A stretch of 64,000 bases of DNA, taken from assembly GCF_014205155.1 (NCBI RefSeq), contig NZ_JACHMX010000001.1, positions 806,001 to 870,000 on the forward strand, written 5' to 3'. Position numbers and translations under genes: made by a program. The DNA comes from Amycolatopsis umgeniensis. Its GTDB lineage: Bacteria; Actinomycetota; Actinomycetes; Mycobacteriales; Pseudonocardiaceae. Below are positions 8,099 through 16,232 of the stretch, in pieces (the first letter of the stretch is position 1; the number at the start of each line of letters is the position of its first letter). The notes below the pieces were generated by a model that worked only from the letters and a program-made list of their open reading frames with translations, made no database searches and was not told the DNA's origin.

Positions 8099-9688
8099 CT
8101 ACTTCTTGGTGAGGTTGATCTCGAGGCTGTTGCCGTCACCCGAGGCCATCGCGCTGATCAACGGCGTCAGCAGGCCGCAGCCGCTGAACTGCGGCAGCTT
8201 GTACTCGGACGTCAGCTTGCCGCCCTTCAACGGGTTGAAGCCGTGCGACGAAACCAGCGGGATGTCGGCGGGCTTGGCCGTCTTGCACGTCGAGCTCGCC
8301 AAGATCGGGAAGCCGAACAGCCGCACCGTGAGCAGCTTGACGTCGGCCTTCGTGTCGGCCTTGACCGCGCCGGCGTTGACGGTGCCCGTCACATCGCCGA
8401 CCTGGTTGATCTTCACCGTCGCCGAGGCAGGGAAGAAGCCGAGGAACCGGAACTGCACGTTCGACGGCGGCAGCGACAGCTGACCGGTGAAGGTGCCCGA
8501 CTGGGCGTTCAGCTTCGCGGTGAACTCACCGGGCCCCAGCGGCAGCTTGGCGTTCAGCCCGGCGATGGTGGTCTTCCCCTTGACGCCGTAGACGATCTTG
8601 GTGTCACCCGGCGGCTGCGTCGTGGTCGGCGCGGTGGTCGGGCTCGTCGGCTGGGTCGTCGGGGTCGGCTCCGTGGTGGGAGTCGGCTGCGTGGTCGGCG
8701 TGGGCTCGGTCGTGGGCGTCGGTTCCGTGGTCGGAGTCGGCGTGGGCTCGGTGGTCGGAGTCGGCTCCGTGGTGGGAGTCGGCTGGGTCGTCGGCGTCGG
8801 CGTCGGTTCCGTGGTGGGAGTCGGCGTCGGCTCGGTGGTCGGGGTCGGTTCCGTGGTCGGCGTCGGAGTCGGCTCCGTGGTCGGCGTGGGTGTCGGCTCC
8901 GTGGTCGGCGTGGGCTCCGTGGTGGGAGTCGGTTCCGTGGTCGGGGTCGGCTCCGTGGTGGGAGTCGGCTCGGTCGTCGGAGTCGGCTCCGTCGTGGGCG
9001 TCGGCTCCGTCGTCGGAGTCGGCTGTGTGGTGGGCGTCGTCGGAGTGGTCGGCGTCGTCGTGCCACCGCCGGCCGGTTTGATCTCGAACGTCCCCAGCTG
9101 CTGGTTCTGTCCCGGCTGGACGACGCAGTCCGAGGTGAACGTGCCGAGGTCGGTCGGCTGCCCCTGCGCGTTCTTCGGCGTCATGGTCGTACTGAAGTTC
9201 CCGACGGTCACCGAAGCGGTGCCGGGGCTGGGGAACGTGACCGCGGGCGCCTTGCCGCTCGTCTTGACGTGGAACTCGCCCGACTCCGGCACCTGCGTGA
9301 CCGGGATGACCAGCGGCAGACCGAGGTTCAGCGTCTTGTCGACCGGATACTTCAGCACCGCGGCGGCCTTCGCGCTGCCCTCGACGGTGGTGGCGCCGAC
9401 GAGCGAGAGCCCCGCCGTCGCGTCCGCCGGAACGGTGACGTCGACGTCGAACGTGATCGGGGTGGACGTCTTCCCGGCCACGGCGTCGTCCGGCAGGACG
9501 GTGTCGATCTTCACGACCAGCGTCTGGTCGCCGATCAGCGGGAACGGACAGGTGTACTTCAGCGTCAGCGACGCGGGCGCCGCCTCGCTCAAGCCCGCGC
9601 CGACGATGCCCAGGGTGGCCGCGACGGCGGCCACCGTACCGGCGGCCAAGGCTTGCACGGATCTTTTCGACTTCAGTGGGAACTTCAC
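8099..9688 (-). CDS. Secreted two-domain protein with Thr-Glu-Pro linker (DUF6801-like N domain)
   Basis: 529 residues from a GTG start chosen for its GGGAG ribosome site 8 nt upstream and because it places the basic stub KFPLKSKRS right before a signal peptide (about 9-35, ending SEAAPA). Residues about 36-205 form a beta-rich domain beginning LTLKYTCPFPLIGDQ, which I associate with the DUF6801 family (moderate certainty). Residues about 209-363 are a low-complexity linker of repeated T-T-E-P-T-P units. The C-terminal domain (about 370-529) is paralogous to the secreted protein at 7128-7898, ending FSGCGLLTPLISAMASGDGN. The linker probably spans peptidoglycan or separates the domains at the cell surface. 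The function is unknown; proximity to the mce operon may be meaningful. Confidence 0.8.
   Translation of the reverse strand: MKFPLKSKRSVQALAAGTVAAVAATLGIVGAGLSEAAPASLTLKYTCPFPLIGDQTLVVKIDTVLPDDAVAGKTSTPITFDVDVTVPADATAGLSLVGATTVEGSAKAAAVLKYPVDKTLNLGLPLVIPVTQVPESGEFHVKTSGKAPAVTFPSPGTASVTVGNFSTTMTPKNAQGQPTDLGTFTSDCVVQPGQNQQLGTFEIKPAGGGTTTPTTPTTPTTQPTPTTEPTPTTEPTPTTEPTPTTEPTPTTEPTPTTEPTPTTEPTPTPTTEPTPTPTTEPTPTTEPTPTPTTEPTPTPTTQPTPTTEPTPTTEPTPTPTTEPTPTTEPTPTTQPTPTTEPTPTTQPTSPTTAPTTTQPPGDTKIVYGVKGKTTIAGLNAKLPLGPGEFTAKLNAQSGTFTGQLSLPPSNVQFRFLGFFPASATVKINQVGDVTGTVNAGAVKADTKADVKLLTVRLFGFPILASSTCKTAKPADIPLVSSHGFNPLKGGKLTSEYKLPQFSGCGLLTPLISAMASGDGNSLEINLTKK
8600..9060 (-). repeat. Tandem 18-bp coding repeats (TTEPTP linker)
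   Basis: About 460 bp of in-frame tandem repeats encode T-T-E-P-T-P or T-P-T-T-E-P units. Units differ mainly at third codon positions (GTGGTCGGAGTCGGC and variants on the plus strand), which limits exact recombination while keeping the peptide. Occasional 6-bp insertions (extra TP) and Gln-for-Glu swaps are present. Copy number is likely to vary between strains. Confidence 0.85.
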
Positions 9689-10015
9689 AACGGTCACTCC
9701 CGGGGAATCGGAGAAATTGCGTGACACGGCCGAAACGGCGCGGACACGGAAGCGGTAAATTACCTGCGCCTTCTCACACCGGCAAGGACACCGAATCCGT
9801 TTGTCATCCAGGTGGGATCGAGTGACTCATTAACTGGCACCACCACTCCGGGCGAAATCACTTTTGTCATCTCCGTCAGCGGCGAGACCCGCGAAACTGT
9901 CACGCGCGCGTTCTTGTGACACCCGTGCGCCGGGCGGCGGGCGGAATTGTCACGCGCGTCCGGAGTCCGTTCCCGTTCATTGCGGCCGTACCGAAACCCC
10001 CGCTACGTTCGGCGA
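9689..10015. promoter_or_regulatory. Divergent intergenic region with leaderless promoter of the ABC exporter
   Basis: 327 bp between the secreted-protein gene (minus) and the ABC ATPase gene (plus). TTGCGG (9980-9985) and TACGTT (10004-10009), 18 bp apart, fit a -35/-10 pair, with the ATG at 10016 lying 6 nt past the -10 box, so the transporter mRNA is probably leaderless. An 11-bp direct repeat TGTCACGCGCG occurs at 9898-9908 and 9948-9958, exactly 50 bp apart, a possible activator or repressor site. No gene was found here. Confidence 0.55.
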
Positions 10016-10960
10016 ATGGAGCAGGCTGCCATCGAAGTGACCGGCCTCGCCAAGCACTACGGTGAAGTGACGGCCCTCGCCGGCGTCAGCCTTCGTGTCG
10101 GCCGCGGCACCGTACTCGCGGTGCTCGGCCACAACGGTGCCGGGAAGACGACGCTGATCGACATCCTCAGCACCCGCGTCAAACCGAGCGGCGGCAGCGC
10201 CAAGGTGTGCGGTTTCGACGTCGTCCGCGCCGGCCATCACGTCCGGCGGCGGATCGGGGTGACCGGCCAGTTCGCGGCGGTCGACGACGCGCTCTCCGGG
10301 CGCGGCAACCTCGAACTCGTCGCACGGCTGCTGGGCGCGAACCGGCGCCAGGCCAGGGCCCGCGCGGCCGAACTGCTCGCCATGTTCGGTCTCGACGACG
10401 CCGCGGACCGGCCCGCGAGCACCTACTCCGGCGGGATGCGGCGGCGGCTCGATCTCGCCGCCGGGCTCGTCGGCTCCCCCGACGTCCTCTTCCTCGACGA
10501 GCCGACGACCGGCCTCGACCCGCTCAGCCGCGCGGGCCTGTGGGACGGCGTCGAACGGCTCGCCGCGCGAGGCACCACCGTCGTGCTCACCACGCAGTAT
10601 CTCGAGGAGGCGGACAGACTGGCGGATCACGTCATCGTGCTGGGGCTGGGGCATGTCACGGTCGCCGGGCGGCCGTCGGAACTGAAGGCCCGTCTCGGGG
10701 AACGGACCGCGACGCTGACCTTCGGCACCGGACTCGCCGCCCACCGGGCGCTGGCCGCGCTGCACCGGCTCGGCATGGGCTGCACGACGTCCGCCTCCGG
10801 GCTGGTGCTCGGCGTCGCGCTGTCCGGCCCCTCCGACATCACCGTGCTGGTCCGCGCGCTCGACGCCGCGGGCGCGCCGATGAAGGACCTCACCGTCACC
10901 GAGCCGACGCTCGACGACGTCTACCTTTCCCTGCACCGGAATCCGGCGGTCCCGTCATGA
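10016..10960 (+). CDS. DrrA-like ABC transporter ATPase
   Basis: 314-residue ATP-binding protein of the daunorubicin-resistance (DrrA) type. Walker A is GHNGAGKTT (about residues 39-47), the signature is YSGGM (about 138), Walker B is VLFLDEPTTGLD (about 158-169), and a switch His equivalent lies in the TTQYLEEADRLADH segment. The C-terminal 80 residues match the DrrA C-terminal region. Start at ATG 10016 is preceded by a -10-like TACGTT and no ribosome site, consistent with leaderless translation. The stop overlaps the start of the permease gene (ATGA). With that permease it should export a hydrophobic drug or lipid; the substrate is not evident. Confidence 0.9.
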   Translation: MEQAAIEVTGLAKHYGEVTALAGVSLRVGRGTVLAVLGHNGAGKTTLIDILSTRVKPSGGSAKVCGFDVVRAGHHVRRRIGVTGQFAAVDDALSGRGNLELVARLLGANRRQARARAAELLAMFGLDDAADRPASTYSGGMRRRLDLAAGLVGSPDVLFLDEPTTGLDPLSRAGLWDGVERLAARGTTVVLTTQYLEEADRLADHVIVLGLGHVTVAGRPSELKARLGERTATLTFGTGLAAHRALAALHRLGMGCTTSASGLVLGVALSGPSDITVLVRALDAAGAPMKDLTVTEPTLDDVYLSLHRNPAVPS

Positions 10961-11808
10961 CCGAGGCACGCCACCGCGCGCCGTCCCCGCTGGTGCTGAC
11001 CGATCCGGCGACCTGGCCGCCGAGCACCTTCGGCACCCAGGTGCGGGTGCTCGCCGTCCGGTCGCTGAAGACCGCTTTCGGCGACCGGCGGCTGGTGTTC
11101 TTCGGTCTGCTGCAACCGATCGTGCTGCTCCTGCTGTTCAGTCAGGTCTTCAACGGGGTCAGCACGCTGCCCGGTGTCGCGGCCTACCAGGGCTACGTGA
11201 ACTTCCTCGTCCCGGCGACGCTGGTGAACATCGCGATGACCACCGCGATGAGTTCGGGCGCCGGCCTGCTCGCGGAGATCTACAGTGGATTCACCGGACG
11301 CCTGCGATGCATGCCCATCAGCCTTTCGGCCGTCCTGGTGGCCCGCACCATCTCCGACTCCGCCCGGCTGGCCGTGCAACTGGTGGTGACGGCGCTCGCC
11401 AGCTTGGTGCTGCTCGGTTTCCGGCCGACCGGCGGGGTTTTCGGTGTCACCGCGGCGCTTCTGCTCACGCTCGTCGTCGGCTGGTGCCTGAGCTGGATCT
11501 TCGTCGCCATCACGACCTGGCTGCGCAAGGCCGAAACCCTGCAGATGGCGTCTTTCGTGGTCATGTTCCCGCTGATGTTCTCCTCCAGCGCCTACATGCC
11601 GCTCGAAACCATGCCCGCCTGGCTACGGGTGGCCTCGGCGATCAACCCGCTGACCTACGCGATCGACGCGACGAGGGCGCTCGCGCTGGGACGGCCGTCG
11701 GGCTGGTCGATCCCGATCTCACTCGCGATCGCGGCCGTGGCGGCGCTGGCGGGCGGGTGGATCGCGGCGAGGACTTTCCGGTCGCCACGGGAAGCTCCGC
11801 CGCGGTGA
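10957..11808 (+). CDS. DrrB-like ABC-2 type permease
   Basis: 283-residue integral membrane partner of the preceding ATPase, with about six transmembrane helices (for example LVFFGLLQPIVLLLLFSQVF, LLLTLVVGWCLSWIFVAI, MASFVVMFPLMFSSSAYMP). The ABC-2 signature region, FVVMFPLMFSSSAYMPLETMP followed by NPLTYAIDATRAL, is conserved with DrrB. The ATG lies inside the ATPase stop. The last 18 codons (from 11755) fall inside the first copy of a 282-bp tandem duplication, so the extreme C terminus (GGWIAARTFRSPREAPPR) is also encoded, out of context, in the second copy. Confidence 0.9.
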   Translation: MTEARHRAPSPLVLTDPATWPPSTFGTQVRVLAVRSLKTAFGDRRLVFFGLLQPIVLLLLFSQVFNGVSTLPGVAAYQGYVNFLVPATLVNIAMTTAMSSGAGLLAEIYSGFTGRLRCMPISLSAVLVARTISDSARLAVQLVVTALASLVLLGFRPTGGVFGVTAALLLTLVVGWCLSWIFVAITTWLRKAETLQMASFVVMFPLMFSSSAYMPLETMPAWLRVASAINPLTYAIDATRALALGRPSGWSIPISLAIAAVAALAGGWIAARTFRSPREAPPR

Positions 11809-12036
11809 GCAGCCACAACTGCGATCACGCGTGATCGGGCTCCGATCACGCGAGTTCCGGCTCCGATCACGCGAGTTCCGTGTTCGATCACGATCAGGCA
11901 AGGCCGTGCCGATCCACGCAGACAGGCGCGAACCCAAATCTGCATCACAGCCCACTGAGGGTGCTGAATCAGTGGGAGATTCCGCATTGAAATCCGAAAT
12001 TGACATCGTCGCCCGGCAACACAACAGCGGCGCCTC
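11755..12036. repeat. Tandem duplication, copy 1 (282 bp)
   Basis: Starts at GGGTGGATCGCGG inside the ABC permease gene and ends at GCGGCGCCTCG. Copy 2 follows directly at 12037-12339. The copies are nearly identical at both ends, but copy 2 carries about 20 extra bases in the middle, where the CACGCGAG-type 20-bp units differ. Contains the permease stop codon and four CACGCG(A/T)G-type units between 11821 and 11890. The non-repeat part (from about 11891) encodes nothing convincing on either strand. Confidence 0.85.
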
Positions 12037-12339
12037 GGGTGGATCGCGGCGAGGACTTTCCGGTCGCCACGGGAAGTTCCGCCGCGGTGAGCGACCACAA
12101 CTGCGATCACGCGTGATCAGAGCCGGAACTCACGTGATTGGACGCCGCACTCGGATGCACGGCGCCGAGCACGCGAGTTCCGTGTTCGATCACGATCAGG
12201 CAAGGCCGTGCCGATCCACGCAGACAGGCGCGAACCCAAATCTGCATCACAGCCCACTGAGGGTGCTGAATCAGTGGAAGATTCCGCATTGAAATCCGAA
12301 AATGACATTGACGCCCGGCAACACAACAGCGGCGTCTCG
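12037..12339. repeat. Tandem duplication, copy 2 (303 bp)
   Basis: Second copy of the 11755-12036 unit: offset 282 bp at its left end and 302 bp from 12183 on. It retains the pseudo-3' end of the permease gene (12037-12090) and differs from copy 1 by scattered substitutions. The divergence in the middle (about 12113-12180) coincides with the short CTCGCGTG/CACGCGAG units, suggesting that these units rearranged after duplication. No credible gene is present; the remainder to 12430 is also non-coding. Confidence 0.85.
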
Positions 12340-12498
12340 AAGTCGCCTTTGTTCACTCGATCGGATCTAGGCTGACACCTGCGCGCGCCATTAACCTCAT
12401 GATCGAAACGCCATGGGTCGGCGCATAGGGGGATGTCAAGTTTTCCTGATTCATCAGATCTCCGCTATCGGGCCGACCGGTCAACGGGGAGGAACAAA

Positions 12499-13638
12499 TT
12501 GCGAAGACGTTACAGTCGCCGCACATTGCTGCTCGCACTGAGCATGACAGTTGCATTATTGAGCATTACAGCGATGCCCGCCTCTGCGGCGAGTATTCGC
12601 CTGACCAATAACTTGGACACCTCCGGCATATCGCCCGAAGGCGTCGACAAAGGGTCCGAACCCAATCTGAGGACCTTCCAGTCATCAGTTCCCAGAAACG
12701 TGCAAGTCAACGGGAAAACTAAGGATTTCACCAAGTTCAACGAGTGGTCGGCCGACGAGAAAAAGGCCTACTTGGAATCCGTTGAGATCATCCCGGAACC
12801 AGGATTCGCACGCCTGGCCGAACCCAAGGGGGAGGGTTCACCACCGGAACCTCCGCTCAATCTGACCATTCCGCCTTCGAAGCCTTCCATCGCCCCGCCC
12901 GCACCGATCATTGGCGGCGGAGGCACCACCCAGGCGGCCTGGGACGCCGTCTACCCGTCGCCAACGGTCGGAAAGCTGTACCTGTTCAAAGGCGACACCA
13001 TGGCCTACAACTGCAGTGGGGCCCTTGTCACGGCGAACAACCGCGGAACGGTGCTGACCGCAAGTCATTGCCTCGAGGACACCGGCATCACGGGCGTCGT
13101 TTATGTCCCCCAGGAAGACAATGGGCGATACCCCTACGGCGCCTGGTCAGCATGGGGCATTTACATGTCGCAATGCTACAATCCCCAAACGACGGAATGC
13201 GACTGGGCGTTCGCACTGATACCGACACTCTCCGATGGCAGCGGGATTCAGGATCACACAGGCGCAAATGGTATCGGCTTCGGCTATGAATCACTTGGCG
13301 GGCAAATCGACGTAGCGGGGTATCCGTTTCAGCCAAGCCCTCGTTTCAATGGCAAGTACCAGTGGCGTTGCACAGCGCCCGGCACAACGGTGCCGGTGCA
13401 GAATATCGACAGATTTCACTATGCGGACGAATGCCGGATGGGACCGGGAGCCAGCGGCGGACCCTGGCTGGTGAATTACTCGTCGAGCAGCCGGAGCGGG
13501 ATTGTGGCCGGCGTCTCCTCGTGGACGATTTGCGGCGTCGACTGCAATGACCAAAAGGCTGGACTGTACTCGTCAAGACTGCTCAGCAGGGCCGGTTATG
13601 ATTACTCCCGCGCCCAGGTCTTGGTTCGCCCCAGCTGA
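12499..13638 (+). CDS. Secreted trypsin-like serine protease (glutamyl-endopeptidase style)
   Basis: 379 residues from a TTG start chosen because a strong GGGGAGG site lies 6 nt upstream; the in-frame ATG at 12433 has no properly spaced site. N terminus RRRYSRRTLLLALSMTVALLSITAMPASAA is a signal peptide with a twin-arginine look. A propeptide of about 110 residues follows, then an S1-type protease domain: His in LTASHCLED, Asp in CDWAFAL, Ser in GPGASGGPWL. At least four further Cys residues could form disulphides. The gene is visibly less GC-rich at third positions than its neighbours and lies between a tandem duplication and an orphan small gene, which hints at later acquisition. Substrate unknown. 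Confidence 0.83.
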   Translation: MRRRYSRRTLLLALSMTVALLSITAMPASAASIRLTNNLDTSGISPEGVDKGSEPNLRTFQSSVPRNVQVNGKTKDFTKFNEWSADEKKAYLESVEIIPEPGFARLAEPKGEGSPPEPPLNLTIPPSKPSIAPPAPIIGGGGTTQAAWDAVYPSPTVGKLYLFKGDTMAYNCSGALVTANNRGTVLTASHCLEDTGITGVVYVPQEDNGRYPYGAWSAWGIYMSQCYNPQTTECDWAFALIPTLSDGSGIQDHTGANGIGFGYESLGGQIDVAGYPFQPSPRFNGKYQWRCTAPGTTVPVQNIDRFHYADECRMGPGASGGPWLVNYSSSSRSGIVAGVSSWTICGVDCNDQKAGLYSSRLLSRAGYDYSRAQVLVRPS

Positions 13639-13653
13639 GTTGCCCTGGCAGAG

Positions 13654-13770
13654 TCATACGAAAACCCTTCTGGGTGGCGGCTCTCGCCAAACGTAGTACC
13701 AAAGCAAGCCGACGGCGACGGCAAGTACGACCAGAGCGGCGAGCAAGACCAGTGTTCTCTTCGTCGTCAT
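13654..13770 (-). CDS. 38-residue single-pass membrane peptide
   Basis: Short frame MTTKRTLVLLAALVVLAVAV followed by GLLWYYVWREPPPRRVFV and a stop. It has a textbook one-helix membrane protein layout: basic stub (TKR), about 20 hydrophobic residues, an aromatic interface (LWYYVW) and a basic Pro-rich cytoplasmic or external tail. The ribosome site AAGAGGG lies about 6 nt before the ATG at 13770. It is convergent with the protease gene ending at 13638. No family recognised. The frame could be fortuitous, but the combination of ribosome site, hydrophobic profile and charged ends makes a real small protein likely. Confidence 0.6.
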   Translation of the reverse strand: MTTKRTLVLLAALVVLAVAVGLLWYYVWREPPPRRVFV

Positions 13771-13919
13771 ACGAACCCTCTTACCGGTGAGTGCCTTACC
13801 TCCGATGGACAGGCTACAGGCGGGTTGCGGTTCCCACGACCACCTGCAGCCGCTCTTCGGTCGTTACGCCGCGGCGCGGACGTCCTCCGAGGTGAGGCAG
13901 GTGGATCGTGCGCGACTTT

Positions 13920-13970
13920 CCGTGAAGGCCTCCATACCTACCCTCAAAGTAGGTATGGAGGCCTTCACGG
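13920..13970. terminator. 22-bp perfect hairpin after the glycosyltransferase gene
   Basis: Arms 13920-13941 and 13949-13970 are exact inverted repeats around a 7-nt loop, outer bases CCGTGAAGGCC. It sits 28 nt beyond the stop of the minus-strand lipid-synthase operon. It belongs with other TGAAGG-based hairpins at 41214-41256, 42620-42660 and 62750-62802. Confidence 0.75.
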
Positions 13971-13997
13971 ACTGCTCGCTGTCTTGTCCGCGGAGAC

Positions 13998-15131
13998 CTA
14001 ACGCGGCACGGACTCCAGGTGATCCGCGGCCGCCACGACTCCCCCGGCCGCCGCGAACGAAGCCCGCACCCGCGCGGCCGCGGCGGCATAGGCGGGCTCG
14101 GTCAGCACTTCGGTGATCGTGCCTCGGATGTCCGGCGCCTTCACGCGGTCGAAGCGCAGCCGCAGCCCCGCGCCCGCCGACTCCACCTGCTGGGCCAGCA
14201 TCGACTGATCGTCCCGGATCGGCGCTATCACCAGCGGCAGCCCGGACGCGAGGGTCTCGCTGACGGTGTTGTGCCCGCCGTGGCAGATCACCGCCGCCGC
14301 TTTCCGTACCACTTCCGCCTGCGGAATCCGTTTGGCCATCAGCACTTCGTCGCTGATCAGCTCGCCGGTCGGGTCGACCACCAGGCCTTGGACCTCGGGC
14401 ATCCCGGCGAGCGCGTCGACGCATTCGGACAGGAACCGGCGGCCGAGTGCGGCGTTGGCGGTGCCGAGGGTGGCGAGGACGAGCGGGCGGCCGTCGAGCC
14501 GGTCCCACGAGAATCCCACCGGCGGCGCGGGGGCGAGCGCCGGGCCGACGAACCGGACCGCGCCCGCGTCGGCGAGCGGTCCGGTCAGCGAGACGGTGGT
14601 GAAAGCGAGGACGAGCTCCGGCGAGAACCGCAGGTCGCCGCAGGCCACCGTATGCCGCGTCTGGAGATCTTGCTGGAGCTTGTCCACCCAGGCGGCGATC
14701 TTCGGCATGGCGGCCAGCGGGTCGCCGAGTTCGGTCGACGTCGACGCCGACGTCACCCAAGGCAGGGCCCGGCGGCTCGCCACCAGGGCGCCCGCGAAGG
14801 CCTGCTGATCGGCGATCACGACGTCGGGCCGGAAGTCGGCCACCGCCTTTTCGACGCCGGGGACCATCGCGTCCGCGAGCGGGACCAGGTACTGCTCCCA
14901 GAGGAACTTCAAGGCCGCGAACCCGCGCAGGCCCTCGGGGCGGCGCTCCACGGCGAACTCCAGCGCGTCGCCCGCCGCGTACACCCGGCCCGCCCTGGTC
15001 AGCTCCGACGTCGTGGGTTCCGGACCGCACCAGGCGACGTCGTGCCCACGGCCCACGAGTTCGGCGGCCACCGCGCGCAGGGGCGCCACATGTCCGGTGA
15101 GCGGCGGGACGACCAGCAGGAAACGGCTCAT
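13998..15131 (-). CDS. MGT-type (GT1) glycosyltransferase of the lipid-synthase cluster
   Basis: 377-residue GT1-fold glycosyltransferase. The N-terminal acceptor half starts with FLLVVPPLTGHVAPLRAVAAEL, the loop typical of macrolide and glycolipid glycosyltransferases. The C-terminal nucleotide-sugar half has LVLATLGT and the donor-binding signature ICHGGHNTVSETLASGLPLVIAPIRDDQ (His about residue 283), with the DDQ/DQ end that binds the sugar hydroxyls. No signal peptide, so cytoplasmic. The ATG overlaps the hydrolase stop (ATGA), putting it last in the PKS operon. It most likely glycosylates a hydroxylated acyl or polyketide chain; HglT plays the equivalent role in cyanobacterial heterocyst glycolipids. 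The actual sugar and acceptor are unknown. Confidence 0.85.
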   Translation of the reverse strand: MSRFLLVVPPLTGHVAPLRAVAAELVGRGHDVAWCGPEPTTSELTRAGRVYAAGDALEFAVERRPEGLRGFAALKFLWEQYLVPLADAMVPGVEKAVADFRPDVVIADQQAFAGALVASRRALPWVTSASTSTELGDPLAAMPKIAAWVDKLQQDLQTRHTVACGDLRFSPELVLAFTTVSLTGPLADAGAVRFVGPALAPAPPVGFSWDRLDGRPLVLATLGTANAALGRRFLSECVDALAGMPEVQGLVVDPTGELISDEVLMAKRIPQAEVVRKAAAVICHGGHNTVSETLASGLPLVIAPIRDDQSMLAQQVESAGAGLRLRFDRVKAPDIRGTITEVLTEPAYAAAAARVRASFAAAGGVVAAADHLESVPR

Positions 15132-15913
15132 CCGCGTGGCCTCCCGTGCCGGGAGATCCAGTTCAGCAGCAGCTCCCGCACCTCCCGGTGCTGCTCGACG
15201 AGCACCGAGTGCCCCTGGCCCTCGAACACGTGCAGCTCGCCCCGGGGCAACAAGGACGTCAGGGCGTTGAGGTCGTCGGCCTGGTAGCCGTGACTGCCCA
15301 AAATGGACAGTACGGGGCAATCGATCCCCGCCACCTGGTCCAGCGTCAGCAACGGGCCGAGCGGGACCTCCTCGGCCATCCTCGTGGACGTGATCCGCTC
15401 CGCCGCCATTCTCGCCAGCCGCCGGTGGTGTGCGCTGTAGTTGGCCTCGATCCAGTCGAAACTTTCCTCGACCTTCAGGAATCGCACGGTGTGCTCGAGG
15501 ATCTGCGCCATCTTGCCAGCCCACAGTTCGGTGGCGGGCTCCGACTCGATGCACACGATGCTGCGCACCCGTTCCGGTTTCGCCACGGCGTAGCTGTAGG
15601 CGAGGGTGCCGCCGAAACTGTTGCCCACCAGGTGCACCGGCCGGTCGAGGTCGAGCTGGGCCAGCAGGTCGTCGAGGTCGGCGATGAAGTCGCCGATCGT
15701 GTACCCGCGCTCCGGGCGTTCGGTCTTGCCGTGCCCGCGCAGGTCGTAGCTGATCACGTCCACGCCGGCGGCGGCGACCGGCGGGGCCAGCGTGAGGTAG
15801 AAGCTCGCCAGGCTGTCGGTGCCCATCCCGTGCAGGAACACCACGGTCTCCGTGCCCCCGCCGGGCACGAGCTGCACGTTCGTGCGCAGCCCGTTGACGG
15901 TCATCGTCGGCAC
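15128..15913 (-). CDS. Alpha/beta hydrolase, probable chain-release thioesterase
   Basis: 261 residues from a GTG at 15913, 4 nt after the ACP stop; an in-frame ATG three codons later is an alternative. Alpha/beta-hydrolase landmarks: oxyanion segment VVFLHGMGTDS, nucleophile elbow GNSFGG (Ser about 97) and catalytic His in GQGHSVL (about 244). The acidic member is not obvious in the usual strand-7 position (ILGSHGYQADDL). Located between the free ACP and the glycosyltransferase gene and overlapping the latter, it is a good candidate for releasing the acyl chain from ACP by hydrolysis or transfer. Simple editing thioesterase or esterase roles remain possible. Confidence 0.8.
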   Translation of the reverse strand: MPTMTVNGLRTNVQLVPGGGTETVVFLHGMGTDSLASFYLTLAPPVAAAGVDVISYDLRGHGKTERPERGYTIGDFIADLDDLLAQLDLDRPVHLVGNSFGGTLAYSYAVAKPERVRSIVCIESEPATELWAGKMAQILEHTVRFLKVEESFDWIEANYSAHHRRLARMAAERITSTRMAEEVPLGPLLTLDQVAGIDCPVLSILGSHGYQADDLNALTSLLPRGELHVFEGQGHSVLVEQHREVRELLLNWISRHGRPRG

Positions 15914-15917
15914 CGGT

Positions 15918-16217
15918 TCAGCCCCGTTCGCCGAGGCGGGCGGCCACGTAATCCGCGATGTCGCCGACCCGGAGCCCGATCACGTCGTCGAGATCCTTCT
16001 CCGCGAGGAACTCCGCGAGGTTGACATCCGCGCCGAAGAACTCGGCGAGGATGCTCGCGAAGGTCACCAGGTCGATGCTCTCGAGCTGGAGATCCTCGTG
16101 GAAGGTGGTCTGCGGGGTGATCTCGATGCCGAGGACGTCGGTGTCCCCCACCAGTTCTCTCAGCAACTCGGCCACGGTGCCGAAGACCGACGTCGGGCTC
16201 TGCTGTTCGATCGTCAT
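15918..16217 (-). CDS. Stand-alone acyl carrier protein
   Basis: 99-residue acidic protein with an ACP fold. The phosphopantetheine site is Ser in LQLESIDLV (about residue 46), the ESID variant of the DSL motif often seen in Pfa/Hgl-type carrier proteins. N-terminal helix FGTVAELLRELVG and C-terminal VGDIADYVAARL complete the four-helix pattern. It is encoded 15 nt after the KS-AT-DH gene and just before the hydrolase, inside the operon. It adds a second carrier site to the single ACP in the large synthase, and may hold the chain during dehydration or release. Confidence 0.9.
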   Translation of the reverse strand: MTIEQQSPTSVFGTVAELLRELVGDTDVLGIEITPQTTFHEDLQLESIDLVTFASILAEFFGADVNLAEFLAEKDLDDVIGLRVGDIADYVAARLGERG

Positions 16218-16232
16218 GCTCTGCTCCTGTTC

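Noticed and set aside
8600..9060. Possible CRISPR or minisatellite array
   Set aside because: The repeats are in frame, encode a Pro/Thr linker and lack spacers of fixed size.
8039..9724. Long plus-strand frames (Arg/Gly-rich and Val/Gly-rich) opposite the TTEPTP protein
   Set aside because: They are reverse complements of the Thr-Glu-Pro repeat and signal-peptide gene; no ribosome site or family.
11831..12292. Open frames across the tandem duplication
   Set aside because: They read through the repeat units in several frames, appear in both copies with different lengths, and have no ribosome sites or recognisable domains.
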